Of a DNA stretch of 64,000 bases, positions 43,919 to 53,018 are shown piece by piece. This DNA is from JBBQYD01 sp942493075. GTDB taxonomy: Bacteria > Verrucomicrobiota > Verrucomicrobiia > Limisphaerales > UBA8199. The first letter of the stretch is position 1; each line of letters opens with the position of its first letter. The position numbers and the translations under genes are program-made. The notes beneath the pieces were generated by a model, which was given only the letters and a program-made list of their open reading frames with translations, did no database searches and had not been told where the DNA came from. The DNA lies in assembly GCA_942493075.1 (NCBI GenBank), contig OW818681.1:992001-1056000 (forward strand), read 5' to 3'.

Positions 43919-45088
43919 ATGCGGGTCATACATGTGATCACCCGCCTGATCGTAGGGGGGGCACAGGAAAATACCGTAGCGACCGTTTTAGGCCTCCGGG
44001 AGAAGCCCGGTGTTCAGGTGAGTTTGATTTCAGGCCCATCTACCGGGCCTGAAGGCTCGATGGATGCCTCCCTTTCCAGCGCGTCAATTCACCCTCAGAT
44101 CCTTCCAGAGCTGGTCCGTCCGGTGCATCCCTGGATGGATTTTATGGCTTGGCGCAAGCTCACCAAGGTCTTCAGATCACAGCAGCCCGATATCGTCCAC
44201 ACCCATAGTGGAAAGGCGGGTGTGCTCGGTCGGTTGGCCGCCCGAAAAGCAGGTGTTCCCGTGGTCATCCACACCATCCATGGCCCTTCCTTCGGAGCAT
44301 TCCAAGGCACTCTCGCAAACCTGGTATTTCGTGCTGCGGAGAAAAAGGCAGGGTCTGCGACGACCCACTTTATAGTGGTTGCCGACGCAATGCGGCGCCA
44401 GTACCTGCAGGCTGACATCGGCGATCCCGATCAATATACCCGGATACTGAGCGGTTTTAATCTCGAGCCATTCCTGAATGCCCGGAATGAACTGAAGCGC
44501 CGCGTGGGGTTTGGCCTAAACCCGGAAGACATTGTTGTTGGAAAAGTGGCCCGCTTATTCCGCCTCAAAGGACACGACGACCTTTTTGCCATCAGTCCTG
44601 AATTAGTTCGAAGAGATCCCAGGATCAAGTTTCTGCTGGTGGGTGGCGGTGAATGGCGGCAGCGTTTCGAGCAGGAGGCCATTAAACTGGGACTCAAAGA
44701 CCGGTTTATTTTTGCCGGGTTGGTGCCCCCGGAAGAGGTTCCGGCTTTGATCGGGATTATGGATATCCTGGTGCATGCCTCGTTCCGGGAAGGTTTGGCC
44801 CGAGCATTACCGCAGGCATTAGCCGCCGGGAAACCGGTCGTCGCTTACGACTGTGACGGTGCATCTGAGGTATGCTTGCCGGAGCGCACGGGATTGCTGG
44901 TCGGGCCTGGCGACAGGGCTGGCTTGCGTGATGCCATTCTACGGTTAAGCCTGAATGCCGACCTGCGGGAGCGGCTTGGACAGGCGGGAAGAGAACTGGT
45001 CCGGACGGAATTTCCGGTTCAAAAGATGGTTGATGACATATACGCGTTGTATCAACGCTTGTTGGTTCAGAACCAAGTCTCGGCTTAA
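43919..45088 (+). CDS. GT4-family glycosyltransferase
   Basis: A 389-residue GT-B retaining glycosyltransferase. The N-terminus is MRVIHVITRLIVGGAQENTVATVLGL, with QQPDIVHTHSGKAGVLGRLAA. The C-terminal nucleotide-sugar domain has LLVGGGEWRQ and the EX7E-like region FREGLARALPQALAAGKPVVAYDCDG. It probably adds a sugar to a lipid-linked or surface polysaccharide. It lies between the DUF2723 gene and a WecA/MraY-like transferase in one operon. Confidence 0.9.
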   Translation: MRVIHVITRLIVGGAQENTVATVLGLREKPGVQVSLISGPSTGPEGSMDASLSSASIHPQILPELVRPVHPWMDFMAWRKLTKVFRSQQPDIVHTHSGKAGVLGRLAARKAGVPVVIHTIHGPSFGAFQGTLANLVFRAAEKKAGSATTHFIVVADAMRRQYLQADIGDPDQYTRILSGFNLEPFLNARNELKRRVGFGLNPEDIVVGKVARLFRLKGHDDLFAISPELVRRDPRIKFLLVGGGEWRQRFEQEAIKLGLKDRFIFAGLVPPEEVPALIGIMDILVHASFREGLARALPQALAAGKPVVAYDCDGASEVCLPERTGLLVGPGDRAGLRDAILRLSLNADLRERLGQAGRELVRTEFPVQKMVDDIYALYQRLLVQNQVSA

Positions 45089-45123
45089 ACGCCAGGGCGC
45101 TGATCCATTCCGTTGAGCGGATT

Positions 45124-46149
45124 TTGCTCGCGCCTGCGCGGCCAATTCCAAATCCTTCGGCAGTGAGTTTTCCGATTAACATCTATGCCCTGGCGGTTGT
45201 GAGTGCCTTCGGCATCAGCCTGGGGGCCTTTCCCCTGTGGCGGCGGTGGTGTCTGAAAACCGGGATGCTCGATGATCCCGGCCATCGCAAAATCCATCAT
45301 ACGCCTGTGCCTCTTGCCGGCGGGCTGACAGTGATGACCGGGATGGCGTTACCCGTTCTTGGGGGCATGCTATTCCTGCTGGTCAGCCGATGGATCTCCG
45401 ATCCGGCGGCAGTGTTGCACCCGCTGCTGTATGGGTTCCATCAGCGCGGACTTCAACTGACGGGAATTCTTGCAGGCGCTGCCGGAATGCTCGCGGTTGG
45501 CTGGGTTGATGATCAATTTGAATTGCGCCCCGGCACCAAGTTTCTTGGGCAGATCATCGTGGCGTTTCTCGTGGCAGCCTCTGGCGTTCGAGTGACGCTC
45601 TTTGTACCCAACGTGCTGTTTAGTTACGCAATCACGATCCTGTGGATACTGGCCGTGATTAACGCGTTCAATTTCATGGATAACATGAATGGGCTGTGTG
45701 CGGGACTGGGGGCCATTGGCGCCTGGTATTTTGCCATGCTTGCGGCTCGTGACGGACAGTATCTGGTCGCGCTGGTGGCCTTCCTGGCTTTTGGGGCTTT
45801 GCTGGGTTTTCTTCCTTACAATTTTCCACAAGCAAAGGCCTTCCTGGGTGACTCAGGCAGCCACCTCGTAGGATTTCTCCTGGCAGTGCTTGGCATCTTG
45901 CCGCATTTCCATACTCCGGAGGCGCCCCGTCCGTTGGCAGTGCTGATCCCCCTCCTGGTCCTGGCCGTGCCCTTATTGGATATGGCATGGGTGGTGGTGC
46001 TCAGGTGGCGGCTGGGCAAGCCATTTTACGTGGGCGATAACAACCATCTTTCTCACCGGCTCACACGGCATGGGTTGAGCCGTTCCACGACCGTGCTGCT
46101 GATCTGGTTGCTGGCAGCTTCGGTCGGAGCGCTCGCGTTTCTAGGATGA
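45124..46149 (+). CDS. WecA/MraY-like polyprenyl-phosphate sugar-1-phosphate transferase
   Basis: An approximately 341-residue multi-pass membrane enzyme that would start a lipid-linked glycan by transferring a sugar-1-phosphate to undecaprenyl phosphate. Signatures: DDPGHRKIHHTPVPLAGG, WVDDQFELRPGTKFLGQ, NAFNFMDNMNGL and FLGDSGSHLVGF. Start uncertain: TTG at 45124 has a purine-rich GAGCGGA upstream, and GTG at 45163 (MSFPINIY) is also possible. It overlaps the convergent ClC gene's end by 9 bases. Confidence 0.9.
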   Translation: MLAPARPIPNPSAVSFPINIYALAVVSAFGISLGAFPLWRRWCLKTGMLDDPGHRKIHHTPVPLAGGLTVMTGMALPVLGGMLFLLVSRWISDPAAVLHPLLYGFHQRGLQLTGILAGAAGMLAVGWVDDQFELRPGTKFLGQIIVAFLVAASGVRVTLFVPNVLFSYAITILWILAVINAFNFMDNMNGLCAGLGAIGAWYFAMLAARDGQYLVALVAFLAFGALLGFLPYNFPQAKAFLGDSGSHLVGFLLAVLGILPHFHTPEAPRPLAVLIPLLVLAVPLLDMAWVVVLRWRLGKPFYVGDNNHLSHRLTRHGLSRSTTVLLIWLLAASVGALAFLG

Positions 46150-47982
46150 ACCGGGCTCGGTTGAATCGCGCGCGGCGATGACTTCGGCAAAAACTGAGAG
46201 CACTTCCGAGCGGCTGATGGCACCGACGAGCCGGTTCTCTTTCAGAGTGTTTACCACGGGGATGTTTCGCAGTTCGCTGTTCAAAACGACGGGCAGGATT
46301 TCGAGCAGACGTTGATTCGGGGTGACACAGGTCGGTGGAGGGCGCATGACATCATAGGCAATAAATCCGGGCAGCTCGTGGTTGGGATCAAGGTACTCTT
46401 TGAGGTCATGCAGGGCGACCAGCCCCACCAACTGATTCTTTCCATCAACCACGGGCAGGAAATTATTCGAGCTCGTGAGGAAACGTTCAGCGGCTTCCCG
46501 AAGGGTGGCAGTCTCTCGAACGGGTTCGATGGGCGCCCTCATCAGGTCCCCCACCGTGCGTTCTGTGGCTGCTTCTGAGCTGGTGGCATCTTGAGGTGCC
46601 GTCACTCCTTTCTGACGCAACGGTTCAGTGTAAATGGAGGATGGATGGATGCGCTTGGCCACGAGTATGGAGACGACGCTCGCCAGCATCAGGGGAGGCA
46701 TCAGAGAGTAATCGAGGGAAATTTCCAGGATCAGGATCATGGCCAGGAGCGGGGACCGTGTGGTGGCTGCAAGCATGCCGCCCATGCCAACCAATGCGAA
46801 AGTCGTCAGCGGCAGGCTTTGTCCCGCACCGAATTGTTGTAGAAGCAAGCCAATGGCTGCGCCCAAACCAGCACCCAGAAAGAGGGTGGGTGTGAAAACG
46901 CCGCCCACCGCACCTGAACCGACAGTTATGACAGTCGCGGCGAATTTCGCCAGGAATAGCAGTGCAAGAATCTGCACACCTTCGAATCCACCGGGGTAAT
47001 GATCCTGCAGAATGCGGTTTGTGATCACGTAACCATTTCCCCATACCCCGGGAACGGCAAGAGCGATTAAACCGACTATCAACCCGCCCAACGCCAGCCG
47101 GGTATAGATCGGCATGTCGAGTTTCTTGAAGGCTTCCTCGGCTCTGTTCAAGAGCTTGAGGAATAGAGCGCCCACGCCCCCGGTCACTAACCCGAGGAAC
47201 AGAAACCACGGAAGCTGAGTGATGCTGGTGAATTCGAAAGGCGGCACTGAGTACCAAGGGCGCAACCCGAAAAAACTGCGGGAAACCATCGTGGCCACCA
47301 CGGAGGCAAAAACCAGCGGGGCAAACAGGTTCATGGAGAAGTTGCCTACAACGATCAGCGCGGCAAAAACGGCTCCTGAGATCGGCGCATTATAGGCGGC
47401 AGAAATGCCGGCTGCCGCGCCGCATCCCACCAGCAGCCTAAGCCGGTAAGGTTGCCACTTGGCGAGCTGTCCCCATTTGGACGCCAGGGTGGCGGAGAGT
47501 TGGGTGATTGCGCCCTCGCGCCCGATGGAAGCTCCAGTGCCGATGCTGACGAGGGAAGAAAGAAACTTTACAACAGCACTGCGAAAAGGGAGCCGACCGT
47601 CTCCCGCGACGACGACTTCGAGGAGGTTGCTGGAACGTTGCGGGCCAGCGAGCCGCAATCCCCAGTAAAGCACCAGGCCGGCACCCAAGCCTCCGAGGGC
47701 CGGGATGATCACCCGTTCCCAAGGAGCCAGGATCTCCGCTATTTCCACGAGGTCGCCAGTGCGGCGCAGAAAGAGCAGTTTGGCAGATTCCATGGCGTAG
47801 TAGGAGAACAGGTTGACCAACCCGCCAATCACGCCAACGCCACCGGCCAGGACGAGGTGAAACGCTTCTTCGCTGAAAGGGATGCGCTGCCGGATACGCA
47901 ACGCCCGCTGCACATGCCGGCGCACAAAACTGTGGAAATTACCCCACGCTTGTTTTCGCCACAACCAATCCACGTAACTCAA
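46141..47982 (-). CDS. ClC-type chloride channel/antiporter with CBS pair
   Basis: A 613-residue membrane protein. The ClC core has the gating-glutamate motif GASIGREGAITQL (GREGA rather than GREGP) near residue 155 and AYNAPISGAVFAAL, plus many hydrophobic helices. The C-terminal about 130 residues form two CBS domains (VGDLMRAPIEPVRETATL, VMRPPPTCVTPNQRLLEI) that usually bind adenosine nucleotides. It moves chloride and possibly protons across the inner membrane. YggS is encoded upstream on the same strand. Confidence 0.94.
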   Translation of the reverse strand: MSYVDWLWRKQAWGNFHSFVRRHVQRALRIRQRIPFSEEAFHLVLAGGVGVIGGLVNLFSYYAMESAKLLFLRRTGDLVEIAEILAPWERVIIPALGGLGAGLVLYWGLRLAGPQRSSNLLEVVVAGDGRLPFRSAVVKFLSSLVSIGTGASIGREGAITQLSATLASKWGQLAKWQPYRLRLLVGCGAAAGISAAYNAPISGAVFAALIVVGNFSMNLFAPLVFASVVATMVSRSFFGLRPWYSVPPFEFTSITQLPWFLFLGLVTGGVGALFLKLLNRAEEAFKKLDMPIYTRLALGGLIVGLIALAVPGVWGNGYVITNRILQDHYPGGFEGVQILALLFLAKFAATVITVGSGAVGGVFTPTLFLGAGLGAAIGLLLQQFGAGQSLPLTTFALVGMGGMLAATTRSPLLAMILILEISLDYSLMPPLMLASVVSILVAKRIHPSSIYTEPLRQKGVTAPQDATSSEAATERTVGDLMRAPIEPVRETATLREAAERFLTSSNNFLPVVDGKNQLVGLVALHDLKEYLDPNHELPGFIAYDVMRPPPTCVTPNQRLLEILPVVLNSELRNIPVVNTLKENRLVGAISRSEVLSVFAEVIAARDSTEPGSS

Positions 47983-48087
47983 TGTAAGGCAAATGAGCGG
48001 TTTGACGAGTGCAAGAACTGCTCGCGGGCTCGAATACGTCCTTCATTCAGTATTGGCTGATGTAGGACATTACAGAGAGTCCACACC

Positions 48088-48789
48088 CTAATTCGGCTGG
48101 GTCTTGGCGTAGCTTCGCTCGCCGAACAAAGCGGTGCCGATGCGTACCATCGTGGCACCCTCTTCAATCGCGATTTCGAAATCGCCTGTCATTCCCATGC
48201 TCAGGTGCGGCAGTGGCGCTCCCAGCTTCTGCTCGCATTCCATTTTGAGCTCACGCAGTTGACGGAAAACAGGGCGAACTTTTTCCGGGGTAGGTGACCA
48301 CGGTGGTACGGTCATCAAACCATGAATCTCCAAGCGGGGCAGGGCGTTGATCTGCGCCAACTCTTCGAGGACCTTCTCAGGCCGGTAACCGAATTTGCTG
48401 GCCTCTCCCACAATGTTGACTTCGAGCAGAATCGGCAGGGTCTTCGACGCCTGGTCGGCGCGTTTGCTCAGTTCCTCAGCAAGGCTCAAGCTATCGACGC
48501 TTTGGACCATCTCGAAGAGGCTTACCGCGTCCCGGCATTTGTTCGACTGCAAGTGCCCCAGCATATGCCAGCGCAAGCGTCCCGGGCAGAGTGGAATCTT
48601 CGCCTTGGCCTCCTGCACCTTGTTCTCGCCAAATGCCAGCAGCCCGAGTTTCGCGGCTTCGGCCACCGCATCGGGCGGATGGGTCTTGGAGACCGCAATC
48701 AGGGTGACCGATTCGGGTGATCGCCCCGCCCGAGCGCAGGCTGCGGCGATGCGTTGCTGGATAGACTGTAGATTCTCTGCCAATGACAT
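48088..48789 (-). CDS. YggS-family PLP-binding protein
   Basis: A 233-residue single-domain PLP protein of the YggS/PROSC family involved in PLP homeostasis. The PLP lysine is in LIAVSKTHPPDAV. Other family blocks: FGENKVQEAKAK, WHMLGHLQSNKCRDAV, LEVNIVGEASKFGY, GLMTVPPWSP and LSMGMTGDFEIAIEEGATMVRIGTALFG. The ATG at 48789 (MSLAENLQSI) is preferred over an upstream start that adds 7 residues. Confidence 0.94.
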   Translation of the reverse strand: MSLAENLQSIQQRIAAACARAGRSPESVTLIAVSKTHPPDAVAEAAKLGLLAFGENKVQEAKAKIPLCPGRLRWHMLGHLQSNKCRDAVSLFEMVQSVDSLSLAEELSKRADQASKTLPILLEVNIVGEASKFGYRPEKVLEELAQINALPRLEIHGLMTVPPWSPTPEKVRPVFRQLRELKMECEQKLGAPLPHLSMGMTGDFEIAIEEGATMVRIGTALFGERSYAKTQPN

Positions 48790-48894
48790 AAAACGTGCTC
48801 GCTGGAGCACGTCCTAGTTTACCCACAAATCGACGCGGCTGAATAGGCAAAACGGCGTGACGGCACAGGGGTGGATCTGCCATGCTGTGTGGGA

Positions 48895-49326
48895 ATGGCA
48901 AAGCAATTCTGGCTGGTCAAACAGGAGCCCGAGGATTATTCGTGGGACCAATTGGTCCAGGATGGGCGCACCGCGTGGACTGGTGTTCGGAATTTTCAGG
49001 CGCGCAACTTCTTGCAGGAGATGAAGGTGGGGGATCTGGTGCTGTTTTACCACAGCGTGAGCGAGAAGCAGGTGGTCGGAATTGCCAAAGTCGTTCGTGA
49101 GGCTTACCCAGATCCCACAGTCGAATCAGACGAGACTAAGGGCGGGTGGGTTTGCGTGGATTTGGCGCCCTCAAAACCTCTGGCAGAGCCAGTATCGCTG
49201 GCTGCCATCAAAACAGATGACGCTCTTAAGGACCTGCTATTGGTCAGACAATCCCGGCTCTCGGTGATGCCAGTCACTGCCAAACAGTTCAACCGGATAC
49301 TTCAGCTCGCGAAAACCGTCATATGA
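48895..49326 (+). CDS. EVE-domain (thymocyte nuclear protein 1-like) protein
   Basis: A 143-residue PUA-like EVE-domain protein that may recognise modified bases. It starts MAKQFWLVKQEPEDYSWDQL with GRTAWTGVRNFQARNFLQEM and GDLVLFYHSVSEKQVVGIA, all conserved in the family. The ATG at 48895 is preceded by a purine-rich GTGGGA. Its stop overlaps the ATG of the HAD gene (ATGA), so the two are coupled. Confidence 0.92.
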   Translation: MAKQFWLVKQEPEDYSWDQLVQDGRTAWTGVRNFQARNFLQEMKVGDLVLFYHSVSEKQVVGIAKVVREAYPDPTVESDETKGGWVCVDLAPSKPLAEPVSLAAIKTDDALKDLLLVRQSRLSVMPVTAKQFNRILQLAKTVI

Positions 49327-49976
49327 ATAAACCCATTCAGGCAGTCATTTTTGACATGGACGGTGTGATCGTGGACAGCGAACCGCGGCACGAAAGGGCA
49401 TTTTACGATGTAGTGAAAGAAATCGGTTACGAGCACCGGCACAGCCTCAAGTTCACCGATTACATTGGAAGATCAGACCAGGAACTGTGGGTGGATTTTG
49501 TTGCACGTTATCGACCGCCCCAGCCTTTCGACGAGTTGATGGCGCTGAAACGGCGGAAAGTGATCGAAATCCTGCGGGCAGATCAGCCGCTCTTCCCGGG
49601 GCTCTACGAATTAGTGGAAGCCTTGTCCACCCGCTATAAGCTGGCTCTGGCCTCCGGATCGGAGCGTCCGATCGTGGAGGAAGTACTGGCTTTGCGTGAT
49701 CTGAAACGGTTTTTCCCGATCTCGGTAAGCGGCTCAGACATTGAGCACGGCAAGCCGCGTCCGGATATTTTCTTAAAAGCGGCCCGCTTGCTGGGAGTTC
49801 CACCGGAGTGTTGCGCAGTCATTGAAGATTCGCGACCTGGAATAGCAGCGGGGTTGGCTGCTGGTATGACGGTTTATGCGATCGCCAATACCCATCCTCC
49901 GGAGGAATTGACGCAGGCACATTATGTGGTGAGCACGTATGATCAGGTAGCTCAACGCTTGCTCCCGGCCACTTGA
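49323..49976 (+). CDS. HAD-superfamily hydrolase, beta-phosphoglucomutase-like
   Basis: A 217-residue HAD protein. Motif I is FDMDGVIVDSEPRHE (nucleophile Asp11, Asp13), then a four-helix cap, motif II LALASGSERP, and motifs III/IV with GKPRPDIFLKAARLLG and VIEDSRPGIAAGLAAG. It could be a sugar phosphatase or phosphomutase. It overlaps the EVE gene and ends one base before the convergent MFS gene. Confidence 0.92.
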   Translation: MNKPIQAVIFDMDGVIVDSEPRHERAFYDVVKEIGYEHRHSLKFTDYIGRSDQELWVDFVARYRPPQPFDELMALKRRKVIEILRADQPLFPGLYELVEALSTRYKLALASGSERPIVEEVLALRDLKRFFPISVSGSDIEHGKPRPDIFLKAARLLGVPPECCAVIEDSRPGIAAGLAAGMTVYAIANTHPPEELTQAHYVVSTYDQVAQRLLPAT

Positions 49977-49977
49977 A

Positions 49978-51357
49978 TTAACTTCTAGGCCAAAACCGCA
50001 ACAGCACCCGCTGAGGGGATTCAATCAGGATTTCCCGCACCAACGCTTCCATGCTCACCGCTTTGGGTTCGTCCAGGCGCCTGGAAAGAATGAGGGTCAC
50101 TAGATAGGCCAGGGATGCTCCGGCAAAGAACACCGTGAACCGGTTCCAAACCAGCCCCAGAAAATGCGGCGCCCGTTCTCCGACAGCGTCAATGAGGAGT
50201 CCCCAGGCGATCGGGGCGATGCCGAGAGTCACATTGTTCAAAACGGAATAGATGGCGAAAAAATGGTTTCGTCCCATTTTGGGGACAACCTCCATGGCCA
50301 ATCTGGTATTGGACATCTGCACGAGGGCGGTGAGCAGGCCGGCCATGAATTGAAGGCCGAGCACCATTGTTAGTCCCACGGGAATCAGTTTGCCCGCCAG
50401 GCACACCCAACCCGCAACCACCAGCGCCCATGCTGCAAAGCAGAATGTGAGGATAGGCTTGCTGCCCAGCCGGTCCAGGCCTGAGCCAAGGAACCAGAGG
50501 CTGCTCAAACCTCCCAGATACGCAATGGAACTGATGAGGAGAATGCGTCCTTCAGACATTCCGGCTTCGGACCTTAGAAACGCGACGATGAAAGCCGTGA
50601 TGCCTCCGTAGGCAACCGACCACGCGACCACCATTCGAAGCAGTTTCTGAAAAGGCGGGAACTGAAACATGGCCATCCAGGGCACGGGACCTTTTCCGGC
50701 CCGCAGGTCCTCCGGAATGGCGACATCCGGAATGCGCTTTAGGAAGCTGAGGCTGATCGCGCCAGTCACGGCGCTAAAAGCAAACAATGCTGCAAACTGC
50801 CACGGAGCGGGACTTCCCACCAGGCAGCCAGCGGCAACCAGGAACGTGAAGAAGCTGGCCAGGTTCTGAACGGCGGCGTCCCGGGCGAGGTAGCGTCCGC
50901 GCAAGGTAGCGGGCACTAGAGCGGTGATCCAAGGCAGCCAGGCGCAACTGGAAATGCCGCGCGAAAGGTTAAAGCAGAACAGCAGCATGATCATCAGCGC
51001 CAGTTGGTTCCCATTGCTCAGAAACAACCCTGTCAGAGGCACTGCGGCCATTCCAAAGATAAACAAAACCCGGGTGCCCCACCCGGCATAGACGAATCGG
51101 CGGAATCCCAGGCGCGGGATGTGGCTGGCGGCGGGGATCTGGAAGATCACCAGCAACGGCATCATGCCGGCTATGATTCCCAAAACCGTGGCGCTGGCGC
51201 CCAGGGTCTTGGCATACAGAACCATGGGGCTGCTCAACACGATCTGAAAAGAGAAGGCGTTGAATGTGGAGAACCAGTAAGCATTGTTCAGCCCGGGAGG
51301 AAAGCTGGTTGCTTCCTCGGGCGACACTGGCGGGTCAATCTTAGCGGCTTCGCTCAT
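49978..51357 (-). CDS. MFS transporter
   Basis: A 459-residue 12-helix major facilitator. N-terminal cytoplasmic MSEAAKIDPPVSPEEATSF leads to the first helix. The loop LGFRRFVYAGWGTR falls at the typical helix 2-3 position. The second half repeats the pattern (GLDRLGSKPILTFCFA). Substrate unknown. The stop is one base from the convergent HAD gene. Confidence 0.88.
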   Translation of the reverse strand: MSEAAKIDPPVSPEEATSFPPGLNNAYWFSTFNAFSFQIVLSSPMVLYAKTLGASATVLGIIAGMMPLLVIFQIPAASHIPRLGFRRFVYAGWGTRVLFIFGMAAVPLTGLFLSNGNQLALMIMLLFCFNLSRGISSCAWLPWITALVPATLRGRYLARDAAVQNLASFFTFLVAAGCLVGSPAPWQFAALFAFSAVTGAISLSFLKRIPDVAIPEDLRAGKGPVPWMAMFQFPPFQKLLRMVVAWSVAYGGITAFIVAFLRSEAGMSEGRILLISSIAYLGGLSSLWFLGSGLDRLGSKPILTFCFAAWALVVAGWVCLAGKLIPVGLTMVLGLQFMAGLLTALVQMSNTRLAMEVVPKMGRNHFFAIYSVLNNVTLGIAPIAWGLLIDAVGERAPHFLGLVWNRFTVFFAGASLAYLVTLILSRRLDEPKAVSMEALVREILIESPQRVLLRFWPRS

Positions 51358-51506
51358 TGGTTCGGCGCAGATGATAAATCAGAAGGTAGAGTTTGAACAG
51401 CGGCAAGCGGGCACCTGGGCACCTGGCGGTGCGGCCACCATGAGGCAGGCGGAGAAAGGCAGAGAAAGCGAGTGGCACGCGGAGGTGCGGAGTTCGCGGA
51501 AGGGAA

Positions 51507-51555
51507 GGAGGTCGGAGGTCGGAGGTCGGAGGTCGGAGGTCGGAGGTCGGAGGTT
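51507..51555. repeat. Heptamer tandem repeat (ggaggtc)
   Basis: Six perfect copies of ggaggtc and a seventh ending in t. Probable slippage-prone VNTR; intergenic. Confidence 0.9.
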
Positions 51556-51572
51556 GCGGCGAAGCATAGTAG

Positions 51573-51591
51573 AAGAGCCGTCTCGGCTCTG
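51573..51591. repeat. Short hairpin repeat, copy 2
   Basis: The stem agagccg/cggctct around TCT in the same gtagaag context as copy 1 at 24423-24441. The changed bases keep the pairing. Confidence 0.6.
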
Positions 51592-51789
51592 GTGTTCCAG
51601 GCCCTTCGCCCCGAAAGGCTGTAGAGGACTACAGCAGTCCAAGACGCAAGCGACGTAAGAGATGGCTGAAGGCTCAAGGCCAAGATCACGCGTTGATGAT
51701 TCGAAGGGGTCTGGAGGTTTGTCCCGTAACCCATACGAAGGCTGGCAAACAGACCTTCGATGCGCGGATGCACGAACAGGTGAGTTAAG

Positions 51790-51836
51790 GCCTTGGTGTT
51801 GTAGGCCCGGTCTCCGCACCGGGCGCGTCCCATTTC
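51790..51836. repeat. Palindromic dispersed repeat, intact copy
   Basis: Contains cccggtctccgcaccggg inside a longer 47-base unit, ttgtaggcccgg through cgcgtcccatttc. The same unit occurs at 52759-52917, where it is split by a 105-bp insertion. Confidence 0.8.
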
Positions 51837-51971
51837 CTTTGGCGTTGCTCTTGACTTTAATTGAGTTTGCCGTTTACTGGTCCTGCCTGGCCGGTTACCG
51901 CAAGTGCCGGGTTGCGGGTGCAAGTTTTGGGGAGCTATGTCAGGCAATTGTAGTAGCTACGCTGTGCTGAA

Positions 51972-52547
51972 ATGACGAGGAAACTCTCAATTCAATTGAC
52001 TTTAGCTGTGCTCGTCGTTTTGGGTGCCATTGTTGGTTGGTACAAGTGCATGTTTCCATATGGCGACAGGTCATTTACACTGCGTCATATGTCAGCGGTA
52101 CTGGATTCTTACGCCGCCGACCACTTCGGTAAGTTTCCAGACAGCGCAGATGGGGCTTACGACGCTCTTCGAAAGCTGTACCCGGACTACTGTTTGGGTC
52201 CGGAGTTGGCCGGTGTCTCGGGAGAAGTTGAGGCTTTGAAGTCCGCACTCGATCAGGGAAAGCCGATCGATGCCTCCCTCACGAGTTGGGTCTACGTGCC
52301 TGGGTTCGAGCAGACGGATGACAGCAGGTTAGCGATTCTATGGGAATCTCGGGAGGGACTCTATGCCAACGGCAAACGGAACTTCTCTGGAGGACGTGCT
52401 GTGCTACTTTTGGACGGCGGAGTGACCAATGTTCCCGCCAAGGCTTGGAAAGCCTTTCTCAACAATCAAGAGGAGTTGCAGAAATCGGCCCGAGCTCGGC
52501 GGAACTCGACAAGCGATGCTCAACCAAAAAAAGAGGGCGGCATCTAA
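51972..52547 (+). CDS. Membrane-anchored pseudopilin-like hypothetical protein
   Basis: A 191-residue protein with an N-terminal hydrophobic anchor (IQLTLAVLVVLGAIVGWY). A soluble domain follows: RHMSAVLDSYAADHFGKFPDSADGAYDALRKLYPDY, SWVYVPGF, and AVLLLDGGVTNVPAKAW near the end. These last features resemble the globular part of the verrucomicrobial type-II-pilin-like (H-X9-DG) exoproteins, but the type IV prepilin cleavage site is not visible. Low confidence in any role. It is bordered by repeats on both sides. Confidence 0.55.
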   Translation: MTRKLSIQLTLAVLVVLGAIVGWYKCMFPYGDRSFTLRHMSAVLDSYAADHFGKFPDSADGAYDALRKLYPDYCLGPELAGVSGEVEALKSALDQGKPIDASLTSWVYVPGFEQTDDSRLAILWESREGLYANGKRNFSGGRAVLLLDGGVTNVPAKAWKAFLNNQEELQKSARARRNSTSDAQPKKEGGI

Positions 52548-52571
52548 GGCGGCGCATGGAACGAAGATTCT

Positions 52572-52679
52572 GGCACCCCTGATCGGGGTGCTGTTCTGAT
52601 CTGCATCTAACCGGAGGTCTCCGCTGCGCTGCGACGCTCCGGCTACCTTCTGGCAACCATTCTGGTTGCGCCGATGCTG
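52572..52679. repeat. Dispersed palindromic repeat, copy 2
   Basis: Second copy of the repeat at 24491-24599. The 3' 70 bases are nearly identical, with two substitutions seen in the ctgcgctRcgacRctccgg part. Confidence 0.8.
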
Positions 52680-52785
52680 AACCGTTCATCCATTCTGCTC
52701 GATAATCGTGCCTGGCTGCCGTGCTCTAGATGCGCTGAGGAATGAGCACGATACCAGAGCCTCGGTGTTGTAGGCCCGGTCTCCG

Positions 52786-52890
52786 AAAGTGTGAAAATAT
52801 TGGAAACTGCCAAAAAATGAAAAATGCGGCCCTTGATTCTCAGCTATTTACATTGCTGGATTTTCTCGAATTTTAAATTTTTCACACCTT
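52786..52890. mobile_element. 105-bp MITE-like element
   Basis: The ends are aaagtgtgaaaa and ttttcacacctt, a 12-bp terminal inverted repeat with one mismatch. It is flanked by a 5-bp duplication CTCCG (52781-52785 and 52891-52895). Removing it restores the repeat seen intact at 51790-51836. No ORF inside; AT-rich. Confidence 0.8.
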
Positions 52891-53018
52891 CTCCGCACCG
52901 GGCGCGTCCCATTTCGGCTTCCCGAGTTCAAAGCACACAACAGGAGAGGATCGACGTGTTGTCCGGTTGCGGTCAAATTCCACTTTAACCCAGAGGCCCT
53001 CGGGTTTAAGTCTATTTT

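Larger units (their letters stand above)
51358..51971. other. Intergenic region with tandem and dispersed repeats
   Basis: 614 bases upstream of the 51972 gene and the MFS gene. It holds a heptamer tandem repeat (51507-51555), the hairpin repeat copy 2 (51573-51591) and a palindromic repeat (51790-51836). Short open frames across it are made by the repeats and are not reported. Confidence 0.6.
52548..53018. other. Intergenic region with repeats and a MITE-like element
   Basis: 471 bases holding the 109-base dispersed repeat (52572-52679), the palindromic repeat split by a small element (52786-52890), and the upstream region of the DUF433 gene. No ORF of note. Confidence 0.65.

Noticed and set aside
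51507..51555. Possible CRISPR-like array
   Set aside because: The repeats are contiguous 7-mers with no spacers; a simple tandem repeat.
51662..51970. 102-residue plus-strand open frame before the pseudopilin-like gene
   Set aside because: Most of it is translated from dispersed repeats; no homology pattern.
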